This document shows, piece after piece, positions 8,445 to 17,153 of a stretch of DNA of 64,000 nt. The stretch is from NCBI RefSeq assembly GCF_000429085.1, contig NZ_AUBE01000007.1, positions 248,001 to 312,000 on the forward strand. The letters are read 5' to 3'. The position numbers and the translations under genes were made by a program. Within the stretch, counting starts at the first letter, position 1, and the number at the start of each line of letters is the position of its first letter. This stretch comes from Streptomyces flavidovirens DSM 40150. GTDB lineage: Bacteria > Actinomycetota > Actinomycetes > Streptomycetales > Streptomycetaceae. The notes beneath the pieces are model-generated. The model saw nothing but the letters and a program-made list of their open reading frames with translations. It did not search any database and had not been told where the DNA came from.

Positions 8445-9912
8445 AGCCGGCGTCAAGCCAGCCCCGCGCGCGCAGTTCCGCGACGAATTTCCCGTACGAC
8501 TCGTCCAGCGCCGCCCGCTCCCGCTCCACCGGCTCGACCAGGCGCCCCGCCGCCGTCATGGCCGCCGCGGCGGCCGTCAGGTCCGGATGGAGCGTACCCG
8601 CGGCGGCGAGCAGGGCCGCTCCGAACGCGGTCTCGGCCCGTTCGGCGACGCGCAGCGGCCTGCCCAGGACCGTGGCGCGGATCCGCGTCCACAGGCCGCT
8701 GCGGCTGCCGCCGCCCGCCGCGTGCAGGGGACCCCGCACCTCGACGCCCAGCGCCTGGACGCGCTCCAGGGCCAGGCGCTCCAGGAAGGCGACGCCCTCC
8801 AGCGCGGCCCGGTGCCCGTCGGCCTCGTCCTGCGGCGTACCGGCCAGGAAGCCGCGCGCGTCGCCGGAGACGAACGGGAACCGCTCGCCCTCGCGGCGCA
8901 GCGGGTAGTTCAGGCACGAGGCAGGACCACGGGCGTCCGCCGCCGCGTCGAGGCCGGGCAACCGTGCCGGGTCCACGGCGGCAAGCGCCTCGCCACCGGT
9001 GTTCGAGGCGCCGCCGGGCAGCCACCAGCCGTCCGGGTGGCGATGGCTGTAGAGGGCGCCGGCCGGGTCGGTGACCAGGTCGCGGGTGACGCCCTTGAGC
9101 ACGTACGTCGTCCCCAGTACGCCGACGAACTGGCCCGGCTCCACGGCGCCCGTGGCGATCTGGCCCGCGCACCCGTCCGTCATGCCGAGCCGGACCCGGC
9201 AGCCGACGGGCAGACCGGTCTCGGCCGCCGCCCCGGCCGAGACCGTACCGGCCTCGGTGCCGGGCGGCTGGACGCGGGGCAGGAGGCCGGTGTGGACACC
9301 GAAGGCGTCGAAGACCTCGGTGGCCCACTCGCCCGCGCGCGGGTCGTAGCCGGTCTTCAGCGCGTGGCTCCAGTCGGCGGCAACCGGGTGCCCGGTCAGT
9401 TTGTGACCCAGCAAGTCCGGTGTGTGCAGGACCTGTTGGCCGGAGCCGGCCCGGTTCGCGTACCAGACCAGCTTCCCGAGCGCGGCCGTCGGGCCGACCG
9501 TCAGACCCAGCGCCCGCCACCGCCCGGCGCCCAGACCCTGCGCCTTGGCGTTGAGGCCGGCGGCCCGCCGGTCGTCGTACATCAGGGCGGGCCCGGCCGG
9601 CTCGCCGTCCGGGCCCGCCAGGACCAGGGTCCCGGAGGTGGCACTGACGGCGACCGCCACCACCTCCCGGCCGCCGCCGGGCAGCGCGCCGGTGGCCTGC
9701 CGCAGCGCGGCGGCGGCCGCGGGCCACCAGGTGCGGGCATCCTGCTCGCTGTGGCCGCCCGCGCCGCGTACCGGCTGGGGGAGCGGCGCCCGCCCCTCGG
9801 CGAGGACCTGCCCGCGGGCATCGGCGCACACCACTCTCACCGCGGCGGTGGCCACATCGATACCGGCCACGACGGGGACGGGGGAGCGGGATGCGTCGGC
9901 GGTGCTGCTCAT
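8443..9912 (-). CDS. FGGY-family carbohydrate kinase (xylulokinase-like)
   Basis: 489 residues with the two actin-fold domains of FGGY kinases. The N-terminal phosphate-1 loop is AGIDVATAAVRVV. The second domain holds GVLGTTYVLKG, then the FGGY signature region GGGSRSGLWTRIRATVLGRPL, followed by ETAFGAALLA. These enzymes phosphorylate sugars, polyols or sugar acids with ATP in the cytoplasm. The gene lies 48 bases downstream of the RbtT/CsbX-type permease on the same strand, so the two are surely co-transcribed. A second, dissimilar FGGY kinase sits 4 kb away on the other strand of the same module. Substrate unknown; a linear polyol or aldonate is my guess from the permease family. Confidence 0.88.
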   Translation of the reverse strand: MSSTADASRSPVPVVAGIDVATAAVRVVCADARGQVLAEGRAPLPQPVRGAGGHSEQDARTWWPAAAAALRQATGALPGGGREVVAVAVSATSGTLVLAGPDGEPAGPALMYDDRRAAGLNAKAQGLGAGRWRALGLTVGPTAALGKLVWYANRAGSGQQVLHTPDLLGHKLTGHPVAADWSHALKTGYDPRAGEWATEVFDAFGVHTGLLPRVQPPGTEAGTVSAGAAAETGLPVGCRVRLGMTDGCAGQIATGAVEPGQFVGVLGTTYVLKGVTRDLVTDPAGALYSHRHPDGWWLPGGASNTGGEALAAVDPARLPGLDAAADARGPASCLNYPLRREGERFPFVSGDARGFLAGTPQDEADGHRAALEGVAFLERLALERVQALGVEVRGPLHAAGGGSRSGLWTRIRATVLGRPLRVAERAETAFGAALLAAAGTLHPDLTAAAAAMTAAGRLVEPVERERAALDESYGKFVAELRARGWLDAG

Positions 9913-9960
9913 GGGCGGGGCGGGTCCTTTCGGGTACGCGCGTACAGCGGTGTGTACGGA

Positions 9961-11292
9961 TCAGGTGGTGGCACGGGCGGCGACCGGTACGGCCGCCTCC
10001 TGGAGGGACTTGCCCTGCTCGATGGCCTCCTCCGACGCCCTCGGCAGCCGCAGGAAGAGCGTGAGCACCGCGGCGACGACGTACAGACCGGCGAAGATCA
10101 GTACGACGCCGTCGCGGCCCAGCGGCCCGAGGAAGAGCGAGACGATCGCCGGTCCCACGAAGGCCGCGCCGCCCGCGCCGAGGTTGAGCAGCGCCATCGC
10201 GCCGCCCTTGTTCTCGGGGGCCAGCGACGGCATCAGCGCGGAGATCGGGACGAAACCGGCGAGCGTGGCGCCGTAGACCATGCCGACGCCGACGGCGACC
10301 CAGTAGTTGTCGGTCATCAGCTTCGGTACGAAGTACAGGGCGAGGACGCTCACCGCGCAGCCCACCGCTCCGAACCAGCCGATGGTGGTGCGCCAGCCGA
10401 TCCGGTCGCTGACCAGCCCGAAGAGCAGGTTGAAGAAGATGTTGGTGGCGAACATGATCGACAGCAGCCGCAGCCAGTCGCCGTCGCTGAAGCCCATCTC
10501 GCCGGTGAAGAACGCCGGGAGGATCACCCACAGGCCGAACTGCGGGGCGGTGTTGATGATGCGCACCACGCAGCCGACGGCGACCTTGGGGTTGGTCCAG
10601 GCGATGGACAGGCTGCGGGTCAGCGACTGGACCGGCTTGACTCCGGGCGGCGCGAGCCGGGAGTACCCGGTCCGTTCGCGTACGCCGAGGAGGCAGAAGG
10701 CGCCGCCGAGCGCGATCAGGGCGAGCGCGACCCAGAGGGTGCCGAACTTCCCGAAGAGCGGATTGGTGACGGACGCGGTGAGTGAGCCGAGGGTGGGCAG
10801 ACCGCCGGTGAAGGCGAAGTAGAACCAGCCGACGGCCGCGCCGAGCCGGGCCACCGGGGCGGTGGCGGTGACCCACACCAGGAACGAGAAGGCGAAGAGC
10901 GGGTAGCCGAAGCCGCGCAGGCCGTAGAAGACCAGCATCAGGGTGTAGTTGTCCTGGGCCGCGCCGAGGGTCAGGAAGAGGATGTCGAAGACGATCCAGA
11001 TGGCGAGGCCGAGCTGCATCACGCGCCGGGGGCCCCACAGTTCGGACAGGGCGCCCGACAGCCAGGAGGCGAGCATGACCGTGACGCCGTACGCCGTGAT
11101 CACATAGCTCGCGCGGACCTCGCTGCCCGCGCCGTTGCCCTCGATGAACGGCGCGATGAAACCGGACTCGACACCGTCGCCGATCATGAAGATCAGGACG
11201 CCGATGAAGCCGAAGAGAAGAGGCCGGGGGATCCCGATGCGATCCCAGACGGTCTCTCCCGTGCGCGCGGCGGGTGCGGCGGTGCTGCTCAT
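9961..11292 (-). CDS. RbtT/DalT/CsbX-type MFS permease
   Basis: 443 residues from ATG 11292, with GGAGG eight bases upstream. Twelve hydrophobic segments with the MFS loop between helices 2 and 3 (SGALSELWGPRRVM). The N-terminal GIPRPLLFGFIGVLIFMIGDGVESGFIAPF is characteristic of the polyol permease subfamily containing ribitol (RbtT) and D-arabitol (DalT) transporters and Bacillus CsbX/YoaB. It therefore most likely imports a polyol or related sugar acid by proton symport. Upstream is the DeoR regulator (113-base gap with a candidate operator) and downstream a kinase. Import followed by phosphorylation is the obvious reading. Confidence 0.88.
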   Translation of the reverse strand: MSSTAAPAARTGETVWDRIGIPRPLLFGFIGVLIFMIGDGVESGFIAPFIEGNGAGSEVRASYVITAYGVTVMLASWLSGALSELWGPRRVMQLGLAIWIVFDILFLTLGAAQDNYTLMLVFYGLRGFGYPLFAFSFLVWVTATAPVARLGAAVGWFYFAFTGGLPTLGSLTASVTNPLFGKFGTLWVALALIALGGAFCLLGVRERTGYSRLAPPGVKPVQSLTRSLSIAWTNPKVAVGCVVRIINTAPQFGLWVILPAFFTGEMGFSDGDWLRLLSIMFATNIFFNLLFGLVSDRIGWRTTIGWFGAVGCAVSVLALYFVPKLMTDNYWVAVGVGMVYGATLAGFVPISALMPSLAPENKGGAMALLNLGAGGAAFVGPAIVSLFLGPLGRDGVVLIFAGLYVVAAVLTLFLRLPRASEEAIEQGKSLQEAAVPVAARATT

Positions 11293-11373
11293 TGCTCGTG
11301 CCTCCACATTGAGGTGCCATGGGCCCGCGGACATCACAGCCGCGACCGGGAATGCATCATGACCTCTGTGAAA

Positions 11374-11392
11374 TTAACACGCAAGAGTTTAA
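11374..11392. promoter_or_regulatory. Candidate DeoR operator in front of the permease gene
   Basis: AT-rich imperfect palindrome TTAAC-N8-GTTTAA in otherwise GC-rich DNA, 80 bases before the permease start. A similar element, AAAAC-N6-GTTAAA, lies in the divergent gap at 12886-12902. Assignment to the DeoR protein encoded alongside is inference. Confidence 0.45.
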
Positions 11393-11404
11393 GAAGGCTC
11401 GTTG

Positions 11405-12178
11405 TCAGTGCGTGACCGCGACTCGGACATCCGTGCGCTCCTGGAGGGCGGTCAGCAGCTCGCCGCCCACCCCGTCGTCCACCACCAGGTGGTCGAAGTC
11501 CTCGACGGGCGCCAGCCGGTGCAGCGCGGTCCTGGCCAGCTTCGTACGGTCCATCAGCAGCACCTTGCGCGTGCCGGAGGCCAGCATCGCCCGCTTGACC
11601 AGCACCACGTCCTGCTCCTGGTGGTACGTCATCCGGGCGTCCATCGCGGAGGTGGAGACCAGCACCATGTCCAGCGACAGGGCCTCGATCGCCTCCAGGC
11701 AGGGAACGCCCAGGAAGGAGTCATGGGTGTGCGAGTACTCCCCGCCGAGCGAGATGAGGCGTATGTCCTCATGGCCGGCAAACAGGTCGATGACCCGCCG
11801 GGCGTTGGTCACCACCGTCAGCGGGGCCTGGTCCACCAGCAGCCGGGCCAGCGCGAGCGCGGTCGTGGAGTCGTCCAGCATCACCGACATGCCCGGCTCG
11901 ACCAGATCGGCCGCGGCCTTCGCGATGGCCTCCTTCTCGGCCGTGTTGACGCCGAGCCGGTAGTCGAGATTTGACTCGAAGACCGTCGAAGGCAGCGCGG
12001 AGACCCCGCCCCGGAACCGGCGCAGCACCCCACGCCTGGCCAGTTCGTCCAGGTCCCGGTGCACCGTCATCAGGCTCACGCGGGTGAGCTCCGCGAGCTC
12101 GGCGCCGCTCGCCGTCCCGTGCTTCAGGACGTGCTCGGTGATGATCTGCCTGCGGGCTTCCGCGCCGGTCGTCGTCAT
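11405..12178 (-). CDS. DeoR/GlpR-family transcriptional regulator
   Basis: 257 residues from ATG 12178. An N-terminal winged helix-turn-helix (about residues 10-60, with ELAELTRVSLMTVHRDLDELARRGVLRRFRGG) is followed by the DeoR sugar-phosphate sensor domain. That domain shows LDDSTTALALARLL and TVVTNARRVIDLF, and the late SGTRKVLLMDRTKLARTALHRLA. Such proteins repress sugar-catabolic operons and release DNA on binding a phosphorylated intermediate. The start codon overlaps the stop of the histidine-phosphatase gene by four bases (ATGA), so they are translationally coupled. It most likely controls the flanking permease, kinase and dehydrogenase genes through the AT-rich palindromes at 11374 and 12886. 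Confidence 0.9.
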   Translation of the reverse strand: MTTTGAEARRQIITEHVLKHGTASGAELAELTRVSLMTVHRDLDELARRGVLRRFRGGVSALPSTVFESNLDYRLGVNTAEKEAIAKAAADLVEPGMSVMLDDSTTALALARLLVDQAPLTVVTNARRVIDLFAGHEDIRLISLGGEYSHTHDSFLGVPCLEAIEALSLDMVLVSTSAMDARMTYHQEQDVVLVKRAMLASGTRKVLLMDRTKLARTALHRLAPVEDFDHLVVDDGVGGELLTALQERTDVRVAVTH

Positions 12179-12819
12179 GTGCCCAAGTTTCGCGTACCGC
12201 CGTGCAGAGGTGCCCAGGTGGGGACGTTGAGCGAGCGCAGGGCGGTGCCGGCGTCCGACACCTCGATCTCGGTCACGGCCGCGTTGTCCAGCCGGGGGAA
12301 CACCAGGCGGTAGCGGCCGACCGGGATGGAGAGCATCGCGCACAGCGCCATGCGCAGCAGGGTGTTGTGCGCCACCACCAGGACCGTGCCGCCCGGGTGC
12401 TTGCGCGCCAGGCCCCGCAGCGCGGTCGAGGCGCGGGCCGCGGCGTCGGACGGCGGCTCCGAGCCGGCGAAGGCGCCGAGCTCGGCGTCCTCCAGGAAGC
12501 GCCGTACGGCCTCGGGGTCCTCGGCGGCCATCTCCGCGATGGTGCGGCCCTCTCCCCAGCCGAAGTCCACTTCGCGCAGCCCCTCGACGATCTCCGGCTC
12601 CACACCGAGGACCTCGGCGGCGGGCCGGGCGGTCAGCCGGGCGCGGCTGACCGGCGAGCAGGCCACGGCGTCGACGCCGCGGTGCTTCGCCCAGGTCCCG
12701 AGCTCCTGCGCCTGCCGCAGCCCCTTCGCGGTCAGCGCGACGTCGGAGATGCCGGCGTACCGGTTCTCCGCGTGCCATTCGGTCTCTCCGTGCCGCACGA
12801 GCAACAGGCGTGATGCCAT
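12175..12819 (-). CDS. Histidine phosphatase family protein
   Basis: 214 residues from ATG 12819, with GGGGAGAG about nine bases upstream. The catalytic RHGET motif is at residues 9-13 (LLLVRHGETEW), the GLREVDFGWGEG block follows, and the second histidine lies in LVVAHNTLLRM. This is the phosphoglycerate mutase-like histidine phosphatase fold, acting on small phosphorylated metabolites through a phosphohistidine intermediate. Coupled by a four-base overlap to the DeoR gene, and divergent from the dehydrogenase-kinase pair. In this setting it probably dephosphorylates a pathway intermediate, possibly to prevent sugar-phosphate build-up; that is inference. Confidence 0.88.
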   Translation of the reverse strand: MASRLLLVRHGETEWHAENRYAGISDVALTAKGLRQAQELGTWAKHRGVDAVACSPVSRARLTARPAAEVLGVEPEIVEGLREVDFGWGEGRTIAEMAAEDPEAVRRFLEDAELGAFAGSEPPSDAAARASTALRGLARKHPGGTVLVVAHNTLLRMALCAMLSIPVGRYRLVFPRLDNAAVTEIEVSDAGTALRSLNVPTWAPLHGGTRNLGT

Positions 12820-12885
12820 CGGTGATCTCTCCCCGGTGAGGTGGCGGCGCGTACCGAGAGCGCGCCGGCAGTGCATTGATTCTTC

Positions 12886-12902
12886 AAAACAATGATGTTA
12901 AA
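12886..12902. promoter_or_regulatory. Candidate operator in the divergent gap
   Basis: AAAAC-N6-GTTAAA, with an inner AACA/TGTT inverted repeat, in a short AT-rich island midway between the divergent phosphatase and dehydrogenase genes. Resembles the element at 11374-11392. Confidence 0.4.
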
Positions 12903-12907
12903 TCTAT

Positions 12908-12930
12908 CAGCGCCAGTGTTAGTGGCGCTG
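12908..12930. promoter_or_regulatory. 8-bp perfect inverted repeat upstream of the dehydrogenase gene
   Basis: CAGCGCCA (12908-12915) and TGGCGCTG (12923-12930) flank GTGTTAG. It starts about 75 bases before the dehydrogenase ATG, directly beside the AT-rich candidate operator. It may be a second operator or a leader hairpin. Confidence 0.4.
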
Positions 12931-12981
12931 CGGCAACGCTGACGCGCATCGCCACCGCGACCCCAAGAAGGGCACCGCTCC

Positions 12982-14025
12982 ATGCGCATCCTCGCCGCAG
13001 GTGATCATTTCGTCCGCCCCGACCTCCTCCGTGCCGCACTGCGCGAGGAGCTGGGCACCGACCAGGAGATCACCGGACTCACCCTCCCCTGGCCCCACGA
13101 GCCCTTCGGCCCGGTCGGCGACGTCCACGAGGCGAGCGGTACGGAGGAAGAGCTCATCGAGGCGCTCGACGGCGCCGCGATCTGCGTGACCCAGATGGCG
13201 CCCTTCACGGAGAAGGTCTTCACCGCCTGCCCGGACCTGCGCATGGTCGCCGTCTCCCGCGGCGGCCCGGTCAACGTCGACCTCGCCGCCGCCACCCGCC
13301 ACGGCGTCGCCGTCTCCTTCGCGCCCGGCCGCAACGCCCCCGCCGCCGCCGAGTTCGCCATCGGCCTGATGCTCACTGCCATGCGGCGCATCACCACCGC
13401 CGACGCCGAGCTCAAGCGCGGAAAGTGGCGCGGCGACTTCTACGCGTACGAAGAGGGCGGCATCGAACTCGACGGCGCCACCGTCGGGCTCGTCGGTTAC
13501 GGCGCCATCGGCCGCATCGTCGCCCGCGTCCTGCGCGCTTTCGGCTCCCACGTCCTGGTCGCCGACCCCTACACCGACCCGGCGGCCGCCCGCGCGCAGG
13601 GCGTGGAACCGGTGGAACTCGACGAACTCCTGCGCCGCAGCAGCGTCGTGAGCCTGCACGCCCGCCTCACCCCCGAGACCCACCACCTCATCGACGCGGC
13701 CAAGCTGGAACTCCTCCCCAGGGGCGCGGTCCTGGTCAACTCCGCCCGCGGCGGGCTCCTCGACTACGCCCCGCTGCCCGGCCTGCTCAGGAGCGGCCGC
13801 CTCGGCGCCCTCGCCCTCGACGTGTACGACATCGAACCCCCGCCCGCCGACTGGCCGCTGCACGACGCCCCCAACGTCGTCACCGCCCCCCACCTGGCCG
13901 GCGCCACGCGGCAGACCGCGCACCGCGCCGCCGCCATCACCGCCGCCGAGGCGGGCCGCTTCGTACGCGGCGAGAAGCTCGCCCACCCGGCCAACCCCGA
14001 GGTTCAGGAGGCCGCGCGCCCATGA
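12982..14025 (+). CDS. D-isomer-specific 2-hydroxyacid dehydrogenase (YoaD-like)
   Basis: 347 residues from ATG 12982, with AAGGG nine bases upstream. The NAD-binding Rossmann motif is VGLVGYGAIGR. Downstream come the catalytic Arg in NSARGGLLDY and the catalytic His in TAPHLAGAT, the standard D-2-hydroxyacid dehydrogenase signature. These enzymes interconvert 2-keto and D-2-hydroxy acids with NAD(P)H. The TGA overlaps the ATG of the following kinase (ATGA). Pairing a 2-hydroxyacid dehydrogenase with an FGGY kinase and a CsbX-type permease is the arrangement of Bacillus subtilis yoaDCB, itself of uncertain substrate. The natural substrate here is unknown. Confidence 0.9.
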   Translation: MRILAAGDHFVRPDLLRAALREELGTDQEITGLTLPWPHEPFGPVGDVHEASGTEEELIEALDGAAICVTQMAPFTEKVFTACPDLRMVAVSRGGPVNVDLAAATRHGVAVSFAPGRNAPAAAEFAIGLMLTAMRRITTADAELKRGKWRGDFYAYEEGGIELDGATVGLVGYGAIGRIVARVLRAFGSHVLVADPYTDPAAARAQGVEPVELDELLRRSSVVSLHARLTPETHHLIDAAKLELLPRGAVLVNSARGGLLDYAPLPGLLRSGRLGALALDVYDIEPPPADWPLHDAPNVVTAPHLAGATRQTAHRAAAITAAEAGRFVRGEKLAHPANPEVQEAARP

Positions 14026-15476
14026 GCGTCATCATCGGCGTCGACATCGGCACCTCCGTCACCAAAGCCGTCGCCTTCGACCGCGAGGGGACCCCGCTGG
14101 CCTCGGCCACGCGCCGCAGCAGCATCATGCGGCTGTCCGGCGGACGCGTCGAACAGGACCTCGACGACGTCGTCCGTACGGTCGCCGAGGTCGTACGGGA
14201 AACCACCGCCGCACTGGCCGGACCGCCCACCGCGCTCGCCCTCACCGGACAGGGCGACGGCCTGTGGCTGCGCGACGCGGAAGGCCACGCGGTACGCCCC
14301 GCCATCTCCTGGATGGACGGCCGCGCCTCGGACCTCGTCGCGCGCTGGCTGGCGGACGGCACGGTCCAGGAGGTGTACGAGCACACCGGCTCCGGCATGT
14401 TCCCCGGATGCCACGCCCCGCTCCTCGCCCATCTGCGGGAGCACGAGCCGCAGACCCTGCGACGCGCGGTCACCGCCGGCTACTGCGTCGACGCCGTCGC
14501 CCAGCGCCTCACCGGCCGGGTCAGTGTGGACGCCTCCGACGCCACCCTGCCCTTCCTCGACCCGGTCAGCCGTACGTACGCGCACGCCGCGCTCGCCGCC
14601 TGCGGCATCGAGGACCAGGCACACCTGCTGCCCGCGCCGGCCCCGCCCGGCACCGTCCTGGCCCTCGACGCCCACGGCGCCGGACTGCTGGGGCTGCCCG
14701 TGGGACTGCCGCTCACCGCGGGTCCGTACGACCTGCCGGCCTGCGCCATAGGCAGCGGCGTACGCGACGTGGGCGACGGACTGCTGATCGTCGGCACCAC
14801 GCTCGCCTGTCAGGTCCTCACCGACCGCGCCAGGACAGACGGCTCCTCCGAACCGGCCGGCATGTGGCTGTGCACCCCGGACCCCGACCGCTGGCTGCGC
14901 GCGATGCCCGCGATGGTCGGTACCGCCGCCCTCGAATGGTTCCTCGCCCTCACCGGCACGACCACGGCCGACCTCGACGGCCTGCTCGACCGGAGCCCGC
15001 CGGGCGCGAACGGCGTCACCGCGCTGCCCTTCCTCTCCGACGCGGGGGAGCGCGCCCCGTTCGTCGACCCTGCCGCCCGTGGCCGCCTCGACGGGCTCAC
15101 GCTCGCCCACACCCGCGCCGACGCGGTACGCGCCATGTGCGAGGCCATCGGTTACGCCGCCCGGCACTGCCTGGAGGCCGCCGGCCTCACCGGCACCCTC
15201 GCCGCGTGCGGCGGCGGCACCCGCTCCGGCCCGTGGGCGCAGCTCTTCGCCGACATACTGGGGCGCCCGGTCCGTATCCCGGTGGAGAACGAGGTGGGCG
15301 CACTCGGCGCGGTCCGTGTCGCGCGGCGCTTCCTCGGCGAAGGACCGGAGACGAAGCCGCAACTGTTCCGCACCGTGGAGCCGCGACAGGAGTCACGCGT
15401 GGTGTACGAGGACGGCTACGCCGCCTACCGCGCCGCACTCGACGCGGCCCGCGCGCGGTGGGGCGAGGCGCACTGA
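14022..15476 (+). CDS. FGGY-family carbohydrate kinase (YoaC-like)
   Basis: 484 residues, starting in the four-base overlap with the dehydrogenase gene. The N-terminal phosphate loop is IIGVDIGTSVTKAVAFD, then ALTGQGDGLW and PAISWMDGRA. The C-terminal half contains VGTTLACQVL and the FGGY signature region ACGGGTRSGPWAQLFADILGRPVRIP, followed by NEVGALGAVRVA. It differs enough from the kinase at 8443 to suggest a different substrate rather than a recent duplicate. Together with the dehydrogenase it forms one arm of a divergent catabolic module. Confidence 0.88.
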   Translation: MSVIIGVDIGTSVTKAVAFDREGTPLASATRRSSIMRLSGGRVEQDLDDVVRTVAEVVRETTAALAGPPTALALTGQGDGLWLRDAEGHAVRPAISWMDGRASDLVARWLADGTVQEVYEHTGSGMFPGCHAPLLAHLREHEPQTLRRAVTAGYCVDAVAQRLTGRVSVDASDATLPFLDPVSRTYAHAALAACGIEDQAHLLPAPAPPGTVLALDAHGAGLLGLPVGLPLTAGPYDLPACAIGSGVRDVGDGLLIVGTTLACQVLTDRARTDGSSEPAGMWLCTPDPDRWLRAMPAMVGTAALEWFLALTGTTTADLDGLLDRSPPGANGVTALPFLSDAGERAPFVDPAARGRLDGLTLAHTRADAVRAMCEAIGYAARHCLEAAGLTGTLAACGGGTRSGPWAQLFADILGRPVRIPVENEVGALGAVRVARRFLGEGPETKPQLFRTVEPRQESRVVYEDGYAAYRAALDAARARWGEAH

Positions 15477-15498
15477 CCCGCGGCCCCGCGCGGTCGTA

Positions 15499-16572
15499 CT
15501 ACGCCTTGGACAGGGCCGCGGACGCGCGGGCCTCGCGGATCGGGGCTCCCGCCCGGTGGAGGCTGGTGAGCGCCTGCTTGTACGAGGTGATCAGGCTGGT
15601 CTCCAGGTAGCTGATGCCGAGGTCCCGGCAGTAGTCCCGGACGATGACCCGGGCCCGCCGCAGGTGCGGGGACGGCATGCTGGGGAACAGGTGGTGCTCG
15701 ATCTGGTAATTCAGCCCGCCGAGCATGAGGTCGGTGAACCAGCCGCCGCGCACATTGCGTGACGTGAGCACCTGGCGGCGCAGGAAGTCGGGCCGGTCGT
15801 CGCCGGTCAGGATCGGCATGCCCTTGTGGTTCGGGGCGAAGATGGACCCCAGGTAGACGCCGAACAGGCACTGGTGGACGAACAGGAACGCGATCGCCAT
15901 GCCGGGCGGCAGCACCAGGAACAGCGCGGTCAGGTAGACCGCGAAGTGACCGAGGAGCAGCGTGCCTTCGAGCGTGCGGTTCTTGAGCGTGCGGTCGGCC
16001 AGCGCCCGTACGCCCGCCACATGAAGGCTGAAGCCTTCCAGGGTGAGCAGCGGGAAGAACAGGAACGCCTGCGAGCGGCCGAGCAGCCGGGGAAGGCCTT
16101 TGGCCACGCGCGCCTGGTCCTGGGACCACACGAGTACGTCGGGCAGGACGTCAGGGTCGAGCTCCGCGTGGTTGGGATTGGCGTGGTGGCGGGTGTGCTT
16201 GTCCTGCCACCATCCGTACCCCATGCCGATGCCGAGGTTGCCCAGAACGCGGCCCGAGCGTTCGCTGGCCTTGCGCAGCCGGAACACCTGACGGTGGGCC
16301 GCGTCGTGCGTCACCAGCGCGACCTGGCCGAAGACCAGGGCGAGGAAACCGGCGACCGCCAGCGTCCACCAGCTGTCGCCGACGAGCACGAAGGCGACCC
16401 AGCCGCCGGCGTAGAGGGCCGCCACTGCCGCGATACGGGCCGTGTAATAGCCGGGGCGGCGCCCCATCAGCCCGGCGGCGGTGATCTTCTTGGAAAGTCT
16501 CGCGAAGTCACTGCCGGGCTGCTGCGGGGGCGAGGACGGGGGCGGGGGTCGTACCGAAGTCTGCACTGGCAT
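15499..16572 (-). CDS. Membrane fatty acid desaturase
   Basis: 357 residues from ATG 16572, with AGAAGGA upstream. Three histidine boxes typical of di-iron acyl-lipid/acyl-CoA desaturases are present: HDAAH (89-93), HTRHH (126-130) and QIEHH (290-294, in NYQIEHHLFP). The last is the form with Gln in place of the first His seen in front-end type desaturases. There are four to five hydrophobic segments, and no fused cytochrome b5. It introduces a double bond into membrane acyl chains using O2 and reductant, probably for membrane fluidity. A proline-rich N-terminus precedes the domain. Stands alone; the next gene on the same strand is 580 bases upstream. Confidence 0.9.
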   Translation of the reverse strand: MPVQTSVRPPPPSSPPQQPGSDFARLSKKITAAGLMGRRPGYYTARIAAVAALYAGGWVAFVLVGDSWWTLAVAGFLALVFGQVALVTHDAAHRQVFRLRKASERSGRVLGNLGIGMGYGWWQDKHTRHHANPNHAELDPDVLPDVLVWSQDQARVAKGLPRLLGRSQAFLFFPLLTLEGFSLHVAGVRALADRTLKNRTLEGTLLLGHFAVYLTALFLVLPPGMAIAFLFVHQCLFGVYLGSIFAPNHKGMPILTGDDRPDFLRRQVLTSRNVRGGWFTDLMLGGLNYQIEHHLFPSMPSPHLRRARVIVRDYCRDLGISYLETSLITSYKQALTSLHRAGAPIREARASAALSKA

Positions 16573-17153
16573 GGTGACGAGTCCTTCTGGTGGAGGCAGG
16601 GCGGGCGTACGGGGGGTTCGGGGGACCGGGCCTGGCCGGGTGACGCTCGGCGGCGTCGCCGGCCGGCCGGATGGGTTCGCAGGCGCGCGGTGGAGGCTCG
16701 CAGCGCCGCGCATACGCGGATTTCGCGCCGCGCCATCGGCCGGGGGCGCCGATGAGAGGAAGGGGAGGCTGGAATCTGTCGGCCGGTGCGGTGGGGCTGA
16801 GGGGGACCGTCTTCGGCCTCGTGGATACGGGCGACGCGGCTGTCGGCGGCGTAGGCGACCGCTCTTCCCTTGCCAACGGTAAACCACCTGCGATCGGCGC
16901 CCCGGTCCCACCGGCCTTTCCCGCCCTCCCCGGGCTCCCCGGCCTCGCCGCGCAGCGGCCCGTCCGAGGGCGGTCCTGCCGGCGTGAGCGCCGGGGCACA
17001 CGCCCCTGACCACGCCGGGGGCGCGTTCCGCGGGCCCGTACGGCTTCGGGAACCGAGCCCGGCGGAGGCGCGCCACGGGTGCCCTCGCAGGCTTTCGGAC
17101 CTGTGGTACGAATCACTGCCGACCGCTTCGCGCGGGCGCCGGCGCGCCGCCTT
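16573..17153. other. Non-coding gap of about 580 bases
   Basis: Lies between the desaturase start and the S41 peptidase stop. Open frames here have composition and codon bias typical of antisense frames and no recognisable domain. No convincing hairpin or promoter was found by eye; it presumably contains the desaturase promoter. Confidence 0.5.

Noticed and set aside
8453..11320. 955-residue leftward open frame across the kinase and permease genes
   Set aside because: It is Arg/Pro/Gly-rich, overlaps two clear genes in another frame, and has no domain; a high-GC shadow frame.
12820..12981. SAM (S-box) riboswitch upstream of the YoaD-like gene, as known for B. subtilis yoaDCB
   Set aside because: The 160-base gap has none of the conserved S-box helices or core sequences, only AT-rich palindromes and one short inverted repeat.
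13425..15476. 683-residue rightward reading ending in the second FGGY kinase
   Set aside because: The upstream part is a shifted frame of the dehydrogenase; the kinase starts cleanly at 14022 in an ATGA overlap.
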